Shown: positions 50,642-58,873 of the stretch, one piece after another | Layout of the letters: each line of letters opens with the position of its first letter | Numbering within the stretch: the stretch's first letter is position 1 | DNA from: Thermobifida halotolerans | Lineage (GTDB): Bacteria > Actinomycetota > Actinomycetes > Streptosporangiales > Streptosporangiaceae | Length of the DNA stretch: 64,000 bases | NCBI RefSeq assembly: GCF_003574835.2 | Contig: NZ_CP063196.1 | Coordinates: 4,216,001 to 4,280,000 of the forward strand | Direction: 5' to 3' | Translations under genes and position numbers: made by a program | Notes under the pieces: generated by a model | The model's database searches: none | What the model saw: only the letters and a program-made list of their open reading frames with translations | Told to the model about the DNA's origin: nothing

Positions 50642-51307
50642 TCAGATCTCGTTCTTCGCCCGCAACTGCGCGACGAGCACCGCCGCCTGGGTGCGACGCT
50701 TGAGGTCGAGCTTCCCCAGGAGGCTGGAGACGTAGTTCTTCACGGTCTTCTCCGCGAGGAAGAGCCGCTCCCCGATCTGCCGGTTGGTCAGGCCCTCCCC
50801 GATGAGGTCGAGGATCTGCCGTTCCTGCGGGGTGAGCACGGCGAGCGGGTCGGGCCTGCCGCTGTTCTCACGCAGCCGCTCCAGCATGCGTCCGGTGCTT
50901 CGCGGATCGAGCAGCGAACCGCCCGCCGCGACCGTGCGCACCGCTCCGACCAGGTCGGATCCGTGGATCTGCTTGAGCACGTATCCGGCGGCGCCCGCCA
51001 TGACCGCTTCGAACAGCGCCTCGTCGTCGGCGAAGGAGGTGAGCATCAGGCAGGCGATCTCGGGGTGACCGGACCGGATCTCGCGGCACACCTCGACCCC
51101 GGAACCGTCGGGCAGCCGCACGTCGAGCACCGCCACGTCCGGCCTGACCACGGGAATCCGGTGCAGCGCCCGCTCCGCGGTACCGGCCTCGCCGACCACC
51201 CGCAGGTCGCCCTCGTCCTCCAGCAGCGAGGCGACGCCTCTGCGCACCACCTCGTGGTCGTCGACCAGAAACACCCTGATCGGGTCAGGCGTGCTCGCCT
51301 GCGGCAT
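50642..51307 (-). CDS. DevR/NarL-type response regulator
   Basis: A 221-aa two-component regulator. Receiver: RVFLVDDHEVVRRGVASLLE, VAVLDVRLPDGSG with the phospho-Asp, LMLTSFADD, and GYVLKQIHG with the conserved Lys. C-terminal GerE helix-turn-helix: LTPQERQILDLIGEGLTNRQIGERLFLAEKTVKNYVSSLLGKL, then KRRTQAAVL. It looks most like DevR/DosR of the hypoxia response. ATG after GGGAGG. No sensor kinase is adjacent. The two tandem 245-bp repeats lie immediately upstream on its 5' side. Confidence 0.9.
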   Translation of the reverse strand: MPQASTPDPIRVFLVDDHEVVRRGVASLLEDEGDLRVVGEAGTAERALHRIPVVRPDVAVLDVRLPDGSGVEVCREIRSGHPEIACLMLTSFADDEALFEAVMAGAAGYVLKQIHGSDLVGAVRTVAAGGSLLDPRSTGRMLERLRENSGRPDPLAVLTPQERQILDLIGEGLTNRQIGERLFLAEKTVKNYVSSLLGKLDLKRRTQAAVLVAQLRAKNEI

Positions 51308-51436
51308 GGCTGCCTCCCTGGTTCTGTCTCCTCCCTTCGACCGTAGCGGCCCCGGTGCGGGGGCGCCGCGCCGAACGACTCGATTACCACTGCCAAAGGT
51401 CCCGAACCCGGTGCCCGCCACCCGGTGGAGCCCTCT

Positions 51437-51681
51437 CGGGCGCACCGGAGGCGCGGGAGAAAAAAGTTTCCGGCTGGGGAATGATGCGAGTAGCCACCCT
51501 GTTGTGCAGGGTGTGGGTCGGTGCGGTAGCAAGTGTCCCCCGGGCTCCAACCCTTAGCCTTCGCGGAATACCGCGTCCGGACACCACCTCGGTGGCGTCC
51601 CGGACGGTCTCCGGAGCCGCGTTGCGCACTCCGCCGTGAGGCGACCGCCGCACCAACCCACAGCAGTGAAGACCCCGCCGG
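51437..51681. repeat. Tandem 245-bp duplication, copy 1
   Basis: Identical, as far as read, to 51696-51940; the period is 259 bp with 14 bp between copies. Hairpins inside each unit: CACCCTG-TTGTG-CAGGGTG; GCGG-AATA-CCGC; and a longer stem GTCCGGACACCACC with GGTGGCGTCCCGGAC. An A-run (GAGAAAAAAGTTTCC) opens the unit. Copy 1 carries only the left half of the downstream terminator stem. It lies between the DevR-like gene (5' side) and the aldehyde dehydrogenase gene (3' side). Confidence 0.9.
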
Positions 51682-51695
51682 CGACCTCCCGCCCA

Positions 51696-51940
51696 CGGGC
51701 GCACCGGAGGCGCGGGAGAAAAAAGTTTCCGGCTGGGGAATGATGCGAGTAGCCACCCTGTTGTGCAGGGTGTGGGTCGGTGCGGTAGCAAGTGTCCCCC
51801 GGGCTCCAACCCTTAGCCTTCGCGGAATACCGCGTCCGGACACCACCTCGGTGGCGTCCCGGACGGTCTCCGGAGCCGCGTTGCGCACTCCGCCGTGAGG
51901 CGACCGCCGCACCAACCCACAGCAGTGAAGACCCCGCCGG
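51696..51940. repeat. Tandem 245-bp duplication, copy 2
   Basis: Second unit; same internal hairpins as copy 1. Its right end is the left arm of the complete hairpin at 51927-51961. A 52-codon plus-strand frame (starting MMRVATLLCRVWVG) after GGCTGGGGA is present in both copies but has no recognised relatives. The unit could be a small structured RNA with the hairpin as its terminator, or a duplicated promoter/leader for the DevR-like gene. Confidence 0.9.
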
Positions 51941-51961
51941 GTTCGCCCGGCGGGGTCTTCG
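51927..51961. terminator. Bidirectional terminator hairpin
   Basis: GAAGACCCCGCCGGG (51927-51941), loop TTCG, CCCGGCGGGGTCTTC (51947-51961). A 15-bp perfect stem just beyond the aldehyde dehydrogenase stop; it also faces a plus-strand transcript of the repeats. Confidence 0.9.
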
Positions 51962-51976
51962 CGTCTCACCGGTCGG

Positions 51977-53446
51977 TCACAGTCCGGCGATGCCGACGTA
52001 CTTGGTCTCCAGGTACTCGTCGATGCCGACGGTTCCGCCCTCGCGTCCCAGCCCGGACTGCTTGACTCCCCCGAACGGGGCCGCCGGGTTCGACACGATC
52101 CCCTGGTTGAGTCCGACCATTCCGGTCTCCAACGCCTCCGACACCCGCAGCGCCCGCCCCAGGTTCTGCGTGAACACGTAACTGACCAGACCGAACTCGG
52201 TGTTGTTGGCCTCGGCCAAGACCTCCTCCTCGGTCTCGAAGGGGATGACCGGCGCGACCGGGCCGAAGATCTCGGTGCGTGACACCTCACTGTCCTTGGG
52301 AACGTCGGCGAGCACGGTGGGCCGGTAGAAGTAGCCCGCGCCGTCCTCCTGTTCCCCACCGACCAGCACCCGCGCACCGCGGTCCACCGCGTCGTCGACG
52401 AGCCCCTGCACCTTGGAGCGGGTCTTCTCGTCGATCAGCGGTCCCACATCCACCTCGGCCTCGGTGCCGCGGCCGACCCGCAGCGCGGCCATGCGTTCGC
52501 TGAGGCGGCCCGCGAACTCCTCGGCCATCCCGGCCTGCACGTACATCCGGTTGGCCGCGGTGCACGCCTCACCGGTGTTGCGCATCTTCGCCAGCATCGC
52601 CCCGTCCACGGCGGCGTCCAGGTCGGCGTCGTCGAAGACGATGAACGGGGCGTTGCCCCCCAGTTCCATGGAGGTGCGCAGCACCTGGTCGGCGCTCTGC
52701 CTGATGAGAGTGCGCCCCACCTGGGTGGACCCGGTGAACGACAGTTTGCGCAGGCGGCCGTCGCCCAGCAGCGGCCCGGTCAGCCCGCCCGCGTCGGTGG
52801 TGGTCAGCACGCTGAGCACCCCGTCGGGCAGCCCGGCCTCCCGCAGGATCTCGGCGAGCGCCAGAGCCGACAGCGGGGTCTGCTGGGCGGGCTTGAGGAT
52901 CATGGTGCAGCCCGCCGCCACCGCCGGACCGATCTTGCGGGTGCCCATCGCCATGGGGAAGTTCCACGGCGTGATCAGCAGCGACGGCCCCACCGCCTGA
53001 CGCATGACGAGGAAACGGGTCTGCCCGTTCGGGGAGACGGAGTAGCCGCCCCCGATCCGCACCGCCTCCTCGGCGAACCAGCGGAAGAAGTCGGCGGCGT
53101 AGGCGATCTCCGCCCTGGACTCGGCCACCGGCTTGCCCATCTCCAGGGTCATGAGCAGCGCCAGATCGTCCTGGCGGTTCATCAGCAACTCGTAGGCGCG
53201 CCGCAGGATCTCTCCGCGCTCCCGGGGCGGGTGAGCGGCCCAGGAGGACTGCGCGTCGGCCGCCATCTCCAACGCGTCCATCCCGTCGGCCTGCCCGGCG
53301 TCGGCCACCTCGCACAGCACCGCCCCGGTCGAGGGGTCCTCCACCTTGAACGTCGCTCCGGACCGGGCGTCCCGCCAGTGTCCGCCCACACACAGCTGCT
53401 TGGGTACCTGCTCGACGATCCGCGCCTCGCGCTCTGTCGTGGTCAT
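51977..53446 (-). CDS. gabD: Succinate-semialdehyde dehydrogenase-type ALDH
   Basis: A 489-aa NAD(P)-dependent aldehyde dehydrogenase oxidising an aldehyde such as succinate semialdehyde. Seen: TPWNFPMAMGTRKIGPAVAAGCTMILKPA (cofactor and Asn), LSFTGSTQVGR, MELGGNAPFIVFDDAD (general-base Glu), NTGEACTAANRMYV with the nucleophilic Cys, and EIFGPVAPVIPF. Full length. GCT-A around the Cys and the PFGGVKQSGLGREGG end fit the GabD group. ATG 53446 after GAGGAGCCCG. No GABA transaminase is adjacent. Confidence 0.88.
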   Translation of the reverse strand: MTTTEREARIVEQVPKQLCVGGHWRDARSGATFKVEDPSTGAVLCEVADAGQADGMDALEMAADAQSSWAAHPPRERGEILRRAYELLMNRQDDLALLMTLEMGKPVAESRAEIAYAADFFRWFAEEAVRIGGGYSVSPNGQTRFLVMRQAVGPSLLITPWNFPMAMGTRKIGPAVAAGCTMILKPAQQTPLSALALAEILREAGLPDGVLSVLTTTDAGGLTGPLLGDGRLRKLSFTGSTQVGRTLIRQSADQVLRTSMELGGNAPFIVFDDADLDAAVDGAMLAKMRNTGEACTAANRMYVQAGMAEEFAGRLSERMAALRVGRGTEAEVDVGPLIDEKTRSKVQGLVDDAVDRGARVLVGGEQEDGAGYFYRPTVLADVPKDSEVSRTEIFGPVAPVIPFETEEEVLAEANNTEFGLVSYVFTQNLGRALRVSEALETGMVGLNQGIVSNPAAPFGGVKQSGLGREGGTVGIDEYLETKYVGIAGL

Positions 53447-53621
53447 GACCGGGCTCCTCTCGGTCGCGCTCACGGTCTCGCGGTACGCCCTTCCCTCCAT
53501 CCCCCACGGCTAACGGCTGTCCGACCTCACCCCCGGATTAATCCGTCCGAGCCATCCCCCGCGCTGTGCTACAGTTTTTCGTGTCGGCGCGCGGAGCAGC
53601 GCCGCAGCACAACACAGTCCA

Positions 53622-53694
53622 GCACTCGTAGCTCAACGGATAGAGCATCTGACTACGGATCAGAAGGTTGGGGGTTCGAATCCCTCCGAGTGCG
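53622..53694 (+). tRNA. tRNA-Arg (ACG)
   Basis: 73 nt: acceptor GCACTCG/CGAGTGC, D-arm AGCTCAACGGATAGAGC, anticodon stem TCTGA/TCAGA enclosing CTACGGA (ACG at 53655-53657), T-arm GGGGGTTCGAATCCCTC. CCA not encoded. Marks the left edge of the island that follows. Confidence 0.95.
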
Positions 53695-53715
53695 CTCGCT
53701 GAGACCAGCTAGACC

Positions 53716-53752
53716 AAGGCCCTGAACTGCGGAAACGCAGTGGCAGGGCCTT
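53716..53752 (+). terminator. Terminator after tRNA-Arg
   Basis: AAGGCCCTG pairs with CAGGGCCTT, and an inner CTGCG/CGCAG stem closes on GAAA. It ends ~58 bp after the tRNA. Confidence 0.8.
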
Positions 53753-54253
53753 CGTCGTGTGTACGGGTGCCGTCGGGCGGTGTCGGGGGTGTGCGGGGGC
53801 CGCGCCAGATACGCGACAAAGCTTCGCGGGGTGGTGGCGGTTTCTGCCCGTCCGCGCGGGGGCAGCCGACCAGGGCACACCAGAGCCTCCGTCACACCCG
53901 GTACGGAACACTCTGAGCCGAACTCACGAAGTCGTTGGCGATGATGCCCCGCCGGAGCCGTCCACGGCGAACTTCGCCCCCTCGCGGCGCTCTGACGTTT
54001 CCTGGCACTTCTTCCCGGAGGAAGAAGACTCATACGACGGCAACCCTGCCGCGAGGCAGGAACAGCCACAGCACCGGCGACGCCGACTACGCGAAGATCG
54101 GGGTTTCCGGCACCGTGGCGATACGTGACTCCCGCAACCGCGACGCAGGCCACCGAGAAACCAGAACTGCTCCTCAGCCACTAAGGGAAAACCAGTACCC
54201 CCAGCCAGATGACGGAACCCGTGGGAAGCCGTTGGCCTCCCACGAGCGGTCGG
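53753..54253. other. 500 bp without a recognisable gene
   Basis: Short overlapping frames on both strands, none with a domain or good start. Composition is less GC-biased than the core genes. It probably represents the decayed left flank of the island inserted next to tRNA-Arg. No obvious copy of the tRNA 3' end was found here. Confidence 0.45.
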
Positions 54254-54451
54254 TCAGAGTTCGTCGAGTCCTGCGGTGAAGGCGGTCCACTCCGCAGGGG
54301 GAAAGCCGAGGACGGTCTGTCGGGGATGCACGGAGTCGCGCAGGCCGATGGTGTCGGGGGTGTGGTGGGTGATGGCGGCTTCGACGCAGCCGAAGTCGCC
54401 GCTGCGGTCGGACTTGCGGAAGTCGGCGTCGGTGAACAGGTGGTCGGTTAT
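54254..54451 (-). CDS. DUF397 protein with ATA at the start position
   Basis: A 65-aa frame with the complete DUF397 pattern: DADFRKSDRSGDFGCVEAA, then IGLRDSV, and LGFPPAEWTAFTAG before the end. DUF397 proteins accompany helix-turn-helix regulators in actinomycete development clusters. The codon where relatives have ATG (before TDHLFTDADF) is ATA at 54449-54451, with GGAG six bases upstream; no ATG or GTG is available upstream before the in-frame stop. Either a non-standard start or a gene silenced by one base change. It follows the DUF6879 gene. Confidence 0.6.
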   Translation of the reverse strand: MTDHLFTDADFRKSDRSGDFGCVEAAITHHTPDTIGLRDSVHPRQTVLGFPPAEWTAFTAGLDEL

Positions 54452-54469
54452 GGGCGCTCCAGGGATTGG

Positions 54470-54955
54470 TCAGCGTTCGGCTGACAGGCCAACGGTTTTG
54501 AGGTAGTCGTCCAGGGGGATCGCGGCGGTCTGGGCGGTGCGCCGCCAGTCGGCGTGCTGGGCGGCGCGAGCTGGATCGGCGAACTCGACGCCGAGGAACT
54601 CGCCGTCGTCGTCGTAGTGGAGCAGTGCCGAGCGTTCGTCGTCGAACAGCCAGTAGTCCTCCCCGTCGGGCAGGCCCAGCGAGTCGGCGGTTGCCCTGCT
54701 GAGGATGCGTACGTCCTCTCCGGCGTCGACGCTGGAGGGGTAGGCGCAGGTGAGTTCGAACTTCAGGTAGTCGGTCAGTTCGTCGGGGACGATGTGGACG
54801 CGGCCTATGCCGCGTCCGCTGGTTCGGATGTCGCGGACCAGTCGCTGCCAGGGGCGCCGCCACCCCAGGTCCTGGGGGAGACCCGCCAGGAAACGGCGGT
54901 AGGGTTCGCGTTCGTTGCCGGCCACATAGGCGTCGAGGGTTTCCAGGCGGAACAC
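54470..54955 (-). CDS. DUF6879-family protein
   Basis: A 161-aa protein with the DUF6879 layout: FRLETLDAYVAGNEREPYRRFLAGLP, RLVRDIRTSGRGIGRVHIVPDELTDYLKFELTCAYPSSVDAGEDVRIL, and LPDGEDYWLFDDERSALLHYDDDGEFLGVEF, then an AIPLDDYLK end. Actinomycete genes of this type sit beside XRE regulators and DUF397 genes; here only the DUF397 gene is present downstream and the regulator is absent. GTG start without a strong ribosome site. Function unknown. Confidence 0.75.
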   Translation of the reverse strand: MFRLETLDAYVAGNEREPYRRFLAGLPQDLGWRRPWQRLVRDIRTSGRGIGRVHIVPDELTDYLKFELTCAYPSSVDAGEDVRILSRATADSLGLPDGEDYWLFDDERSALLHYDDDGEFLGVEFADPARAAQHADWRRTAQTAAIPLDDYLKTVGLSAER

Positions 54956-54972
54956 CGAGGTGTGGAACCAGG

Positions 54973-55165
54973 ACAGGAACCGGAGACGGAACCCTGTTCA
55001 AACGGACCGGCGGCGCTGAGGTGCGCGTCGAAGCAGACTTCCAGCGCATGCTGGCGGACCGGGGATTCCCGGTGTCCCGAATCGTTGAGACGGGAGAAGA
55101 ACGGGGAGGGTTCTTCTTCGTCGAGCAGAGCGTCGGCGCGGAGTCGCTGCACGACGTCGCGATAC
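54973..55165 (+). pseudogene. Remnant of an aminoglycoside-phosphotransferase-family gene
   Basis: The frame reads GTLFKRTGGAEVRVEADFQRMLADRGFPVSRIVETGEERGGFFFVEQSVGAESLHD, shown here only by its key parts: VEADFQRMLADRGFPV, ETGEERGGFFFVEQS. This matches the N-lobe of APH-type kinases. The kinase core (HGD and DFG-like motifs) is missing; the sequence then shifts into a TetR-like fragment in another frame. A broken, probably recombined gene. Confidence 0.55.
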
Positions 55166-55567
55166 GCGACGCAGGACGAAGACTTCGAGCAACGCCTCAC
55201 GCAGGCGGTCACCGGCCGGACGCCGCACGAGCCGCTCATCCCTGCGCTACGCCGAGAGATCCAGACCCTGGTGCGACACTGCACGGTGGACAGCGCCGCC
55301 CCGATCTGGCGCATGGTCGACGAATCACCTGCCCTGCGGGAGTACGAGGAGTCGATGAGGCTGCGCCACGCGGAGTCGCTGGCAACGGCCATCGCCGCCG
55401 ATCTCGACCTGTCACAGACCACGACGGCCTGCCGGGCGATCGCGAGGTTCGTGGTCGACGCCTATTCGCTGGCCCGTGAGGCGGCCGATCCGGAGGCCGC
55501 GGTGGACGACGTCTTCCGGATGATCGAGGCGGCCTGGGAGGTCACCTGCCCTTCTCAACGTGCGTGA
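55163..55567 (+). pseudogene. C-terminal remnant of a TetR-family regulator
   Basis: About 134 residues in frame from 55163, with DEDFEQRLTQAVTGRTPHEPL, VDESPALREYEESMRLRHAESLATAIAADLD, CRAIARFVVDAYSLARE and an AVDDVFRMIEAAW end. This is the ligand-binding half of a TetR/AcrR regulator. The N-terminal helix-turn-helix is absent and replaced by the APH-like fragment in a different frame. There is no start codon at its junction. Confidence 0.6.
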
Positions 55568-56328
55568 GGAACTGCTCCTCCAGGTAGGACAGGGGCCGGT
55601 CGGGCCGTGGAGAACCCGCCGTGGAAGCGGCAGGATGCGAGCATTGGCGTACGGGTTCCCCGGTGAAGCCGTCCGGGAGTCTCGGAACCCGCGCGCCTGC
55701 GTCCGCGACTCCGGCGAGACCGTCGCCGTCGACCCCCGCCACGTGCGCGCGCTGTCGCACACCCTGGAGGCCACCACCCGCCCCGCGCCCGCCGTCCCGG
55801 GGAGACCCGGACCCTACTGTCCGACGCGCCGCACGGCCGGGAATCCGACACGGCGGCCTGGGTACCGCCCGCAGAACCCCTCTGCGCCGACGATCTGGAG
55901 GTCCACGTCCTGGACGAAGAGGGGTCGATCTCCTGTGCCCACCCGGCCGTGGCCGCCGAACACCACGTCCAGCGCCAGATCACGCCGTAGACCCCGCGCA
56001 CCGACGCCGCCATCGAGGCCGGAGTGGCCTGCCCGCCCCCTCCCCGTCGCGCCTGACCCCCGGGAGAGACGGATCACGAGCTACTTTGCGGCTCGCCGTA
56101 GCTTCGGGAGAACTGGGCCTACCGGGCGGCCGCCTGACGCCGACCCGCCGCGCCGACTCCCGATCCCCTGCCCACCCGGGAACGCCTGTGATCGGAGCCA
56201 CTCAACCCGTGGCCGCGATCGTCGTTGACCTTGCCCTTAGGTCAGGGTGAAAACCCCGCCCTTCGGTATGCCTCACCACCAGACTGCCGGAAGAACCGAC
56301 CCACGCCCTGTCGGCCCCATCAGCAAGA
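55568..56328. other. Decayed region between TetR remnant and vsr
   Basis: About 760 bp. No intact gene. Fragments with protein-like character appear in changing frames (for example VRDSGETVAVDPRHVRAL near 55700 and DDLEVHVLDEEGS near 55890), suggesting old degraded genes. TTGACC near 56227, inside a TGACC/GGTCA pair, is a possible vsr promoter element. Confidence 0.4.
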
Positions 56329-56760
56329 ATGGCACCCGTGGCAGGCAACGGATGGACCCCAACCGAGAAGGGCGCCCACCTACGTGGCAGGCGGACCAGC
56401 AACACCAAACCCGAGGTTGATCTGCGACGTGCGGTGCATGCGCTGGGGCTGAGGTTTCGGCTGCACCAGCGCGTTGTCGGCCGCTGCACCCCCGACTTCG
56501 TGCTTCCCCGGTGGAGGCTTGCGGTCTTCGTCGACGGGTGCTTCTGGCACGGCTGCCCGAAACACTCACCCGCCGAGTTCAGGGGGCCGAACGCCGAGAA
56601 GTGGCGGGAGAAGATCGACACCAACCGTGTCCGTGACCTCCGGAACAACTCCCTGCTGGAGGAGGCCGGCTGGCGGGTCCTCCGTGTGTGGGAGTGTGAG
56701 GTCAAACGGAGCCCCACGGAGGCTGCCAGACGCGTGGAGGCGGCTGCCAGGGCTCAGTAG
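56329..56760 (+). CDS. vsr: Very-short-patch-repair (Vsr) endonuclease
   Basis: A 143-aa PD-(D/E)XK-like nuclease that nicks DNA at T:G mismatches arising from deamination of 5-methylcytosine made by a partner methyltransferase. Seen: RRTSNTKPEVDLRRAVHALGLRFRLHQ, CTPDFVLPRWRLAVFVDGCFWHGCP with the catalytic Asp and the Zn-site Cys/His, and NRVRDLRNNSLLEEAGWRVLRVWECE. Full length. It converges with, and overlaps by 7 bp, the cytosine methyltransferase gene, as expected of a Dcm/Vsr pair. Confidence 0.92.
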   Translation: MAPVAGNGWTPTEKGAHLRGRRTSNTKPEVDLRRAVHALGLRFRLHQRVVGRCTPDFVLPRWRLAVFVDGCFWHGCPKHSPAEFRGPNAEKWREKIDTNRVRDLRNNSLLEEAGWRVLRVWECEVKRSPTEAARRVEAAARAQ

Positions 56761-58628
56761 AGCGTCTCCGGACTCCTGTTCCTCTCGGCGAATCGACACC
56801 AGTTCTGTAGCGGGCAACCACTGCACAGCGGCTTCTTGGGAAGACAGTTCGTGTATGAGAGATGCCGGAGTGCTGCCATGCGCACCGGAGCATCCTCACC
56901 GCCACCGATCAGACGGGCGATCTCGACACGTCCGTCGGTGAGCCGGTTGATCTGGTCCGACATACTGCCGAAGACCCTTGCCGCCGATCTCAGCGGCCCC
57001 TGGCCGGCGAGCATGACATCCTCTCCCATCAGCAACCGGAAGAGGGCCTTCTCCGCCGGTTTGAGACCGAGCACGCCAACGAGTTTGTCGGTGTCCCCCC
57101 AGACACCCTCCTCTGCTGTTGCCTTCTCGATCTGCTTGAGACGTTCCTTCGTACGGTCGTTGCGGACGGTGTCACGGAGGATACGGAACTCCTCCGCGGT
57201 GATCCTGACCTTTCCCCTGAGTCGTTCGAGCAGCCATCCGAGGTTGTGTGTCTCGGTCCGTTCAGGGCCGACAAGTGACACCACCAAGGCCACCGCCTGC
57301 TTCACGTCGGGCCCCGGATAGAGAAACCACGATCTTACGTTCCGTTGCCGAAGCCCCCAATCCACCAGTTCCCGATGCAACTCCAGCCAGGTGTTCCTGA
57401 CGGGCTTCCCACCCGGAGAGGGTCTGACGACCGTGGCTGCGGCCTCCCCGAGTCGGGGAGGCACAGCATTGCCGATCTGACGGAAAGCGTCGCTACGGGT
57501 CCCCGCGAAGCGGAAGTGGTCGGGAAAGGTCTGGATACGGGCGGCTTCCCGCACTGTGAGGGTCCTGTGCTGCTCGGGATGGATGTACCAGTATCCGTCC
57601 TTGGCGATGTGGGCCGTGATGGCTCTGCTGAAGCTGTTCCCGTCCAGCCGCTTGTACTTGTCGTCGAAACTGTCAGCCCTGTAGCGGCGCAGATTCTCGG
57701 GGATGTCCGAGTACAGGGTCTCGTGGGTCATGAGTTTGAAGACCTCGAGGTCGTCCGGTCGGACCGGCCTCGTCATGTGGTCGTGGACGACGTTGGACTC
57801 CGTGACTTCCTTCCTCATGAACCGCACGAACTGTGATGGTTCCTCCGGAGGTGTGTAGGGCAACTCTCTGGCACCCACGGGATTGTCCTCGGGAAGTTCG
57901 GGAAGGTCGCTGATCGCCTCGTTGAGATACACCGGGGTTGTCTGCTCGGGCCAGTCGAAGTTCTCACTGTCTCGCCGTGCCAGGAGGATCAGTCTTTTGC
58001 GGTGCTGGGGTACTCCGTACCTCCAGGCGTCGACCAGCCGCACCTGGACGAAGTATCCGTTGTTCTCCAGGGACTCGGTGATGGTCCGGACCACGCGGAA
58101 GTCGTCACCGAGCGCCATGTCGGGGACGTTCTCCATCAGCACAGCGCGCGGTCCGACCTGCACAACGACGTCGAGGAAGGCACGCCACAGCTCTTTACGC
58201 AGGTCTTCGGGATCCCTTGCCCCGGCTTCGACCAGACTTCTGATCTTGCTACGTCCGGCCCTGCTGAACGGTTGACAGGGCGGACCTCCGGCGATCAGAT
58301 CGATCGACGTCTGCCTGAACAGGGTGATGAGCCGTTCCCGCTGCTCCGGTTCACCGAGGTCAACCTTCAGCGCGAGCCCCGGGAAGTTCGCCCTGTGGGT
58401 CTCCAGCGCGCGCTGGTCGAAGTCGACCGACGCCGCAACGGTCCAACCCGCGTTCTCGAGGCCGAGGCTCAGCCCTCCTGCCCCCGAGAAGAGGTCCACG
58501 GCAAGAGGGGCCCCCGCACGGATCCTTTCCTCACACCAGGTGAGAAAGGTTTCCTCGGTACAAGCCTCGGGATGCTCGCCGAGTTGGAGTACGTCACTGC
58601 GGTGCAGTTTCACTCCGTAGAACGACAC
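56754..58628 (-). CDS. C5-cytosine DNA methyltransferase fused to an EndoIII-like iron-sulfur domain
   Basis: A 624-aa protein. Residues ~40-410 are a C5-cytosine methyltransferase: VDLFSGAGGLSLGLENAGW (AdoMet, motif I), AGGPPCQPFSRAGR (motif IV, nucleophilic Cys ~118), MENVP (VI), GVPQHRKRLILLARR (VIII) and RQIGNAVPPRLG (X). Residues ~420-624 are extra: an HhH-like GLKPAEKALFRLLMG, and near the end Cys595-X6-Cys602-X2-Cys605-X5-Cys611, the [4Fe-4S] loop spacing of endonuclease III/MutY. The usual catalytic Lys and Asp are not evident, so this part may only bind DNA. The GTG at 58628 has GAGGAG upstream. Confidence 0.88.
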   Translation of the reverse strand: MSFYGVKLHRSDVLQLGEHPEACTEETFLTWCEERIRAGAPLAVDLFSGAGGLSLGLENAGWTVAASVDFDQRALETHRANFPGLALKVDLGEPEQRERLITLFRQTSIDLIAGGPPCQPFSRAGRSKIRSLVEAGARDPEDLRKELWRAFLDVVVQVGPRAVLMENVPDMALGDDFRVVRTITESLENNGYFVQVRLVDAWRYGVPQHRKRLILLARRDSENFDWPEQTTPVYLNEAISDLPELPEDNPVGARELPYTPPEEPSQFVRFMRKEVTESNVVHDHMTRPVRPDDLEVFKLMTHETLYSDIPENLRRYRADSFDDKYKRLDGNSFSRAITAHIAKDGYWYIHPEQHRTLTVREAARIQTFPDHFRFAGTRSDAFRQIGNAVPPRLGEAAATVVRPSPGGKPVRNTWLELHRELVDWGLRQRNVRSWFLYPGPDVKQAVALVVSLVGPERTETHNLGWLLERLRGKVRITAEEFRILRDTVRNDRTKERLKQIEKATAEEGVWGDTDKLVGVLGLKPAEKALFRLLMGEDVMLAGQGPLRSAARVFGSMSDQINRLTDGRVEIARLIGGGEDAPVRMAALRHLSYTNCLPKKPLCSGCPLQNWCRFAERNRSPETLY

Positions 58629-58873
58629 CCGGGCCTCCTCGTCAGGGATCAGTTCAGTGAGCACCAGGACAACACAGAGCCCCCTGGGATACAAGTCTCT
58701 CCGGAATACCTGGGGACAGGGGAGTGCTCTCCGGTTCCGGGGAGGCTGTGGGTGGGCGTCAGGTGTCCGGCCATACCGGGTTGTGCCCGTAGGTGGGGTA
58801 CGGATCACCCCGTGAGTTGCCCACCGCCCCACACAGCAGTCGAAAACACTACTGCCCGAAGGTCAAGATCGGA

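Noticed and set aside
51437-51940. Tandem repeat as a CRISPR array or insertion sequence
   Set aside because: Only two 245-bp units with a 14-bp gap; no short repeats with unique spacers, no transposase and no terminal inverted repeats.
51437-51940. c-di-AMP (ydaO-type) or cobalamin riboswitch in the duplicated unit
   Set aside because: Conserved cores of those classes (for example the GTCAGCTAACC end of ydaO elements) are not present on either strand.
54174-55049. 291-codon minus-strand frame across the DUF6879/DUF397 region
   Set aside because: Arg/Pro/His-rich shadow in a different frame from the recognisable DUF6879 and DUF397 proteins.
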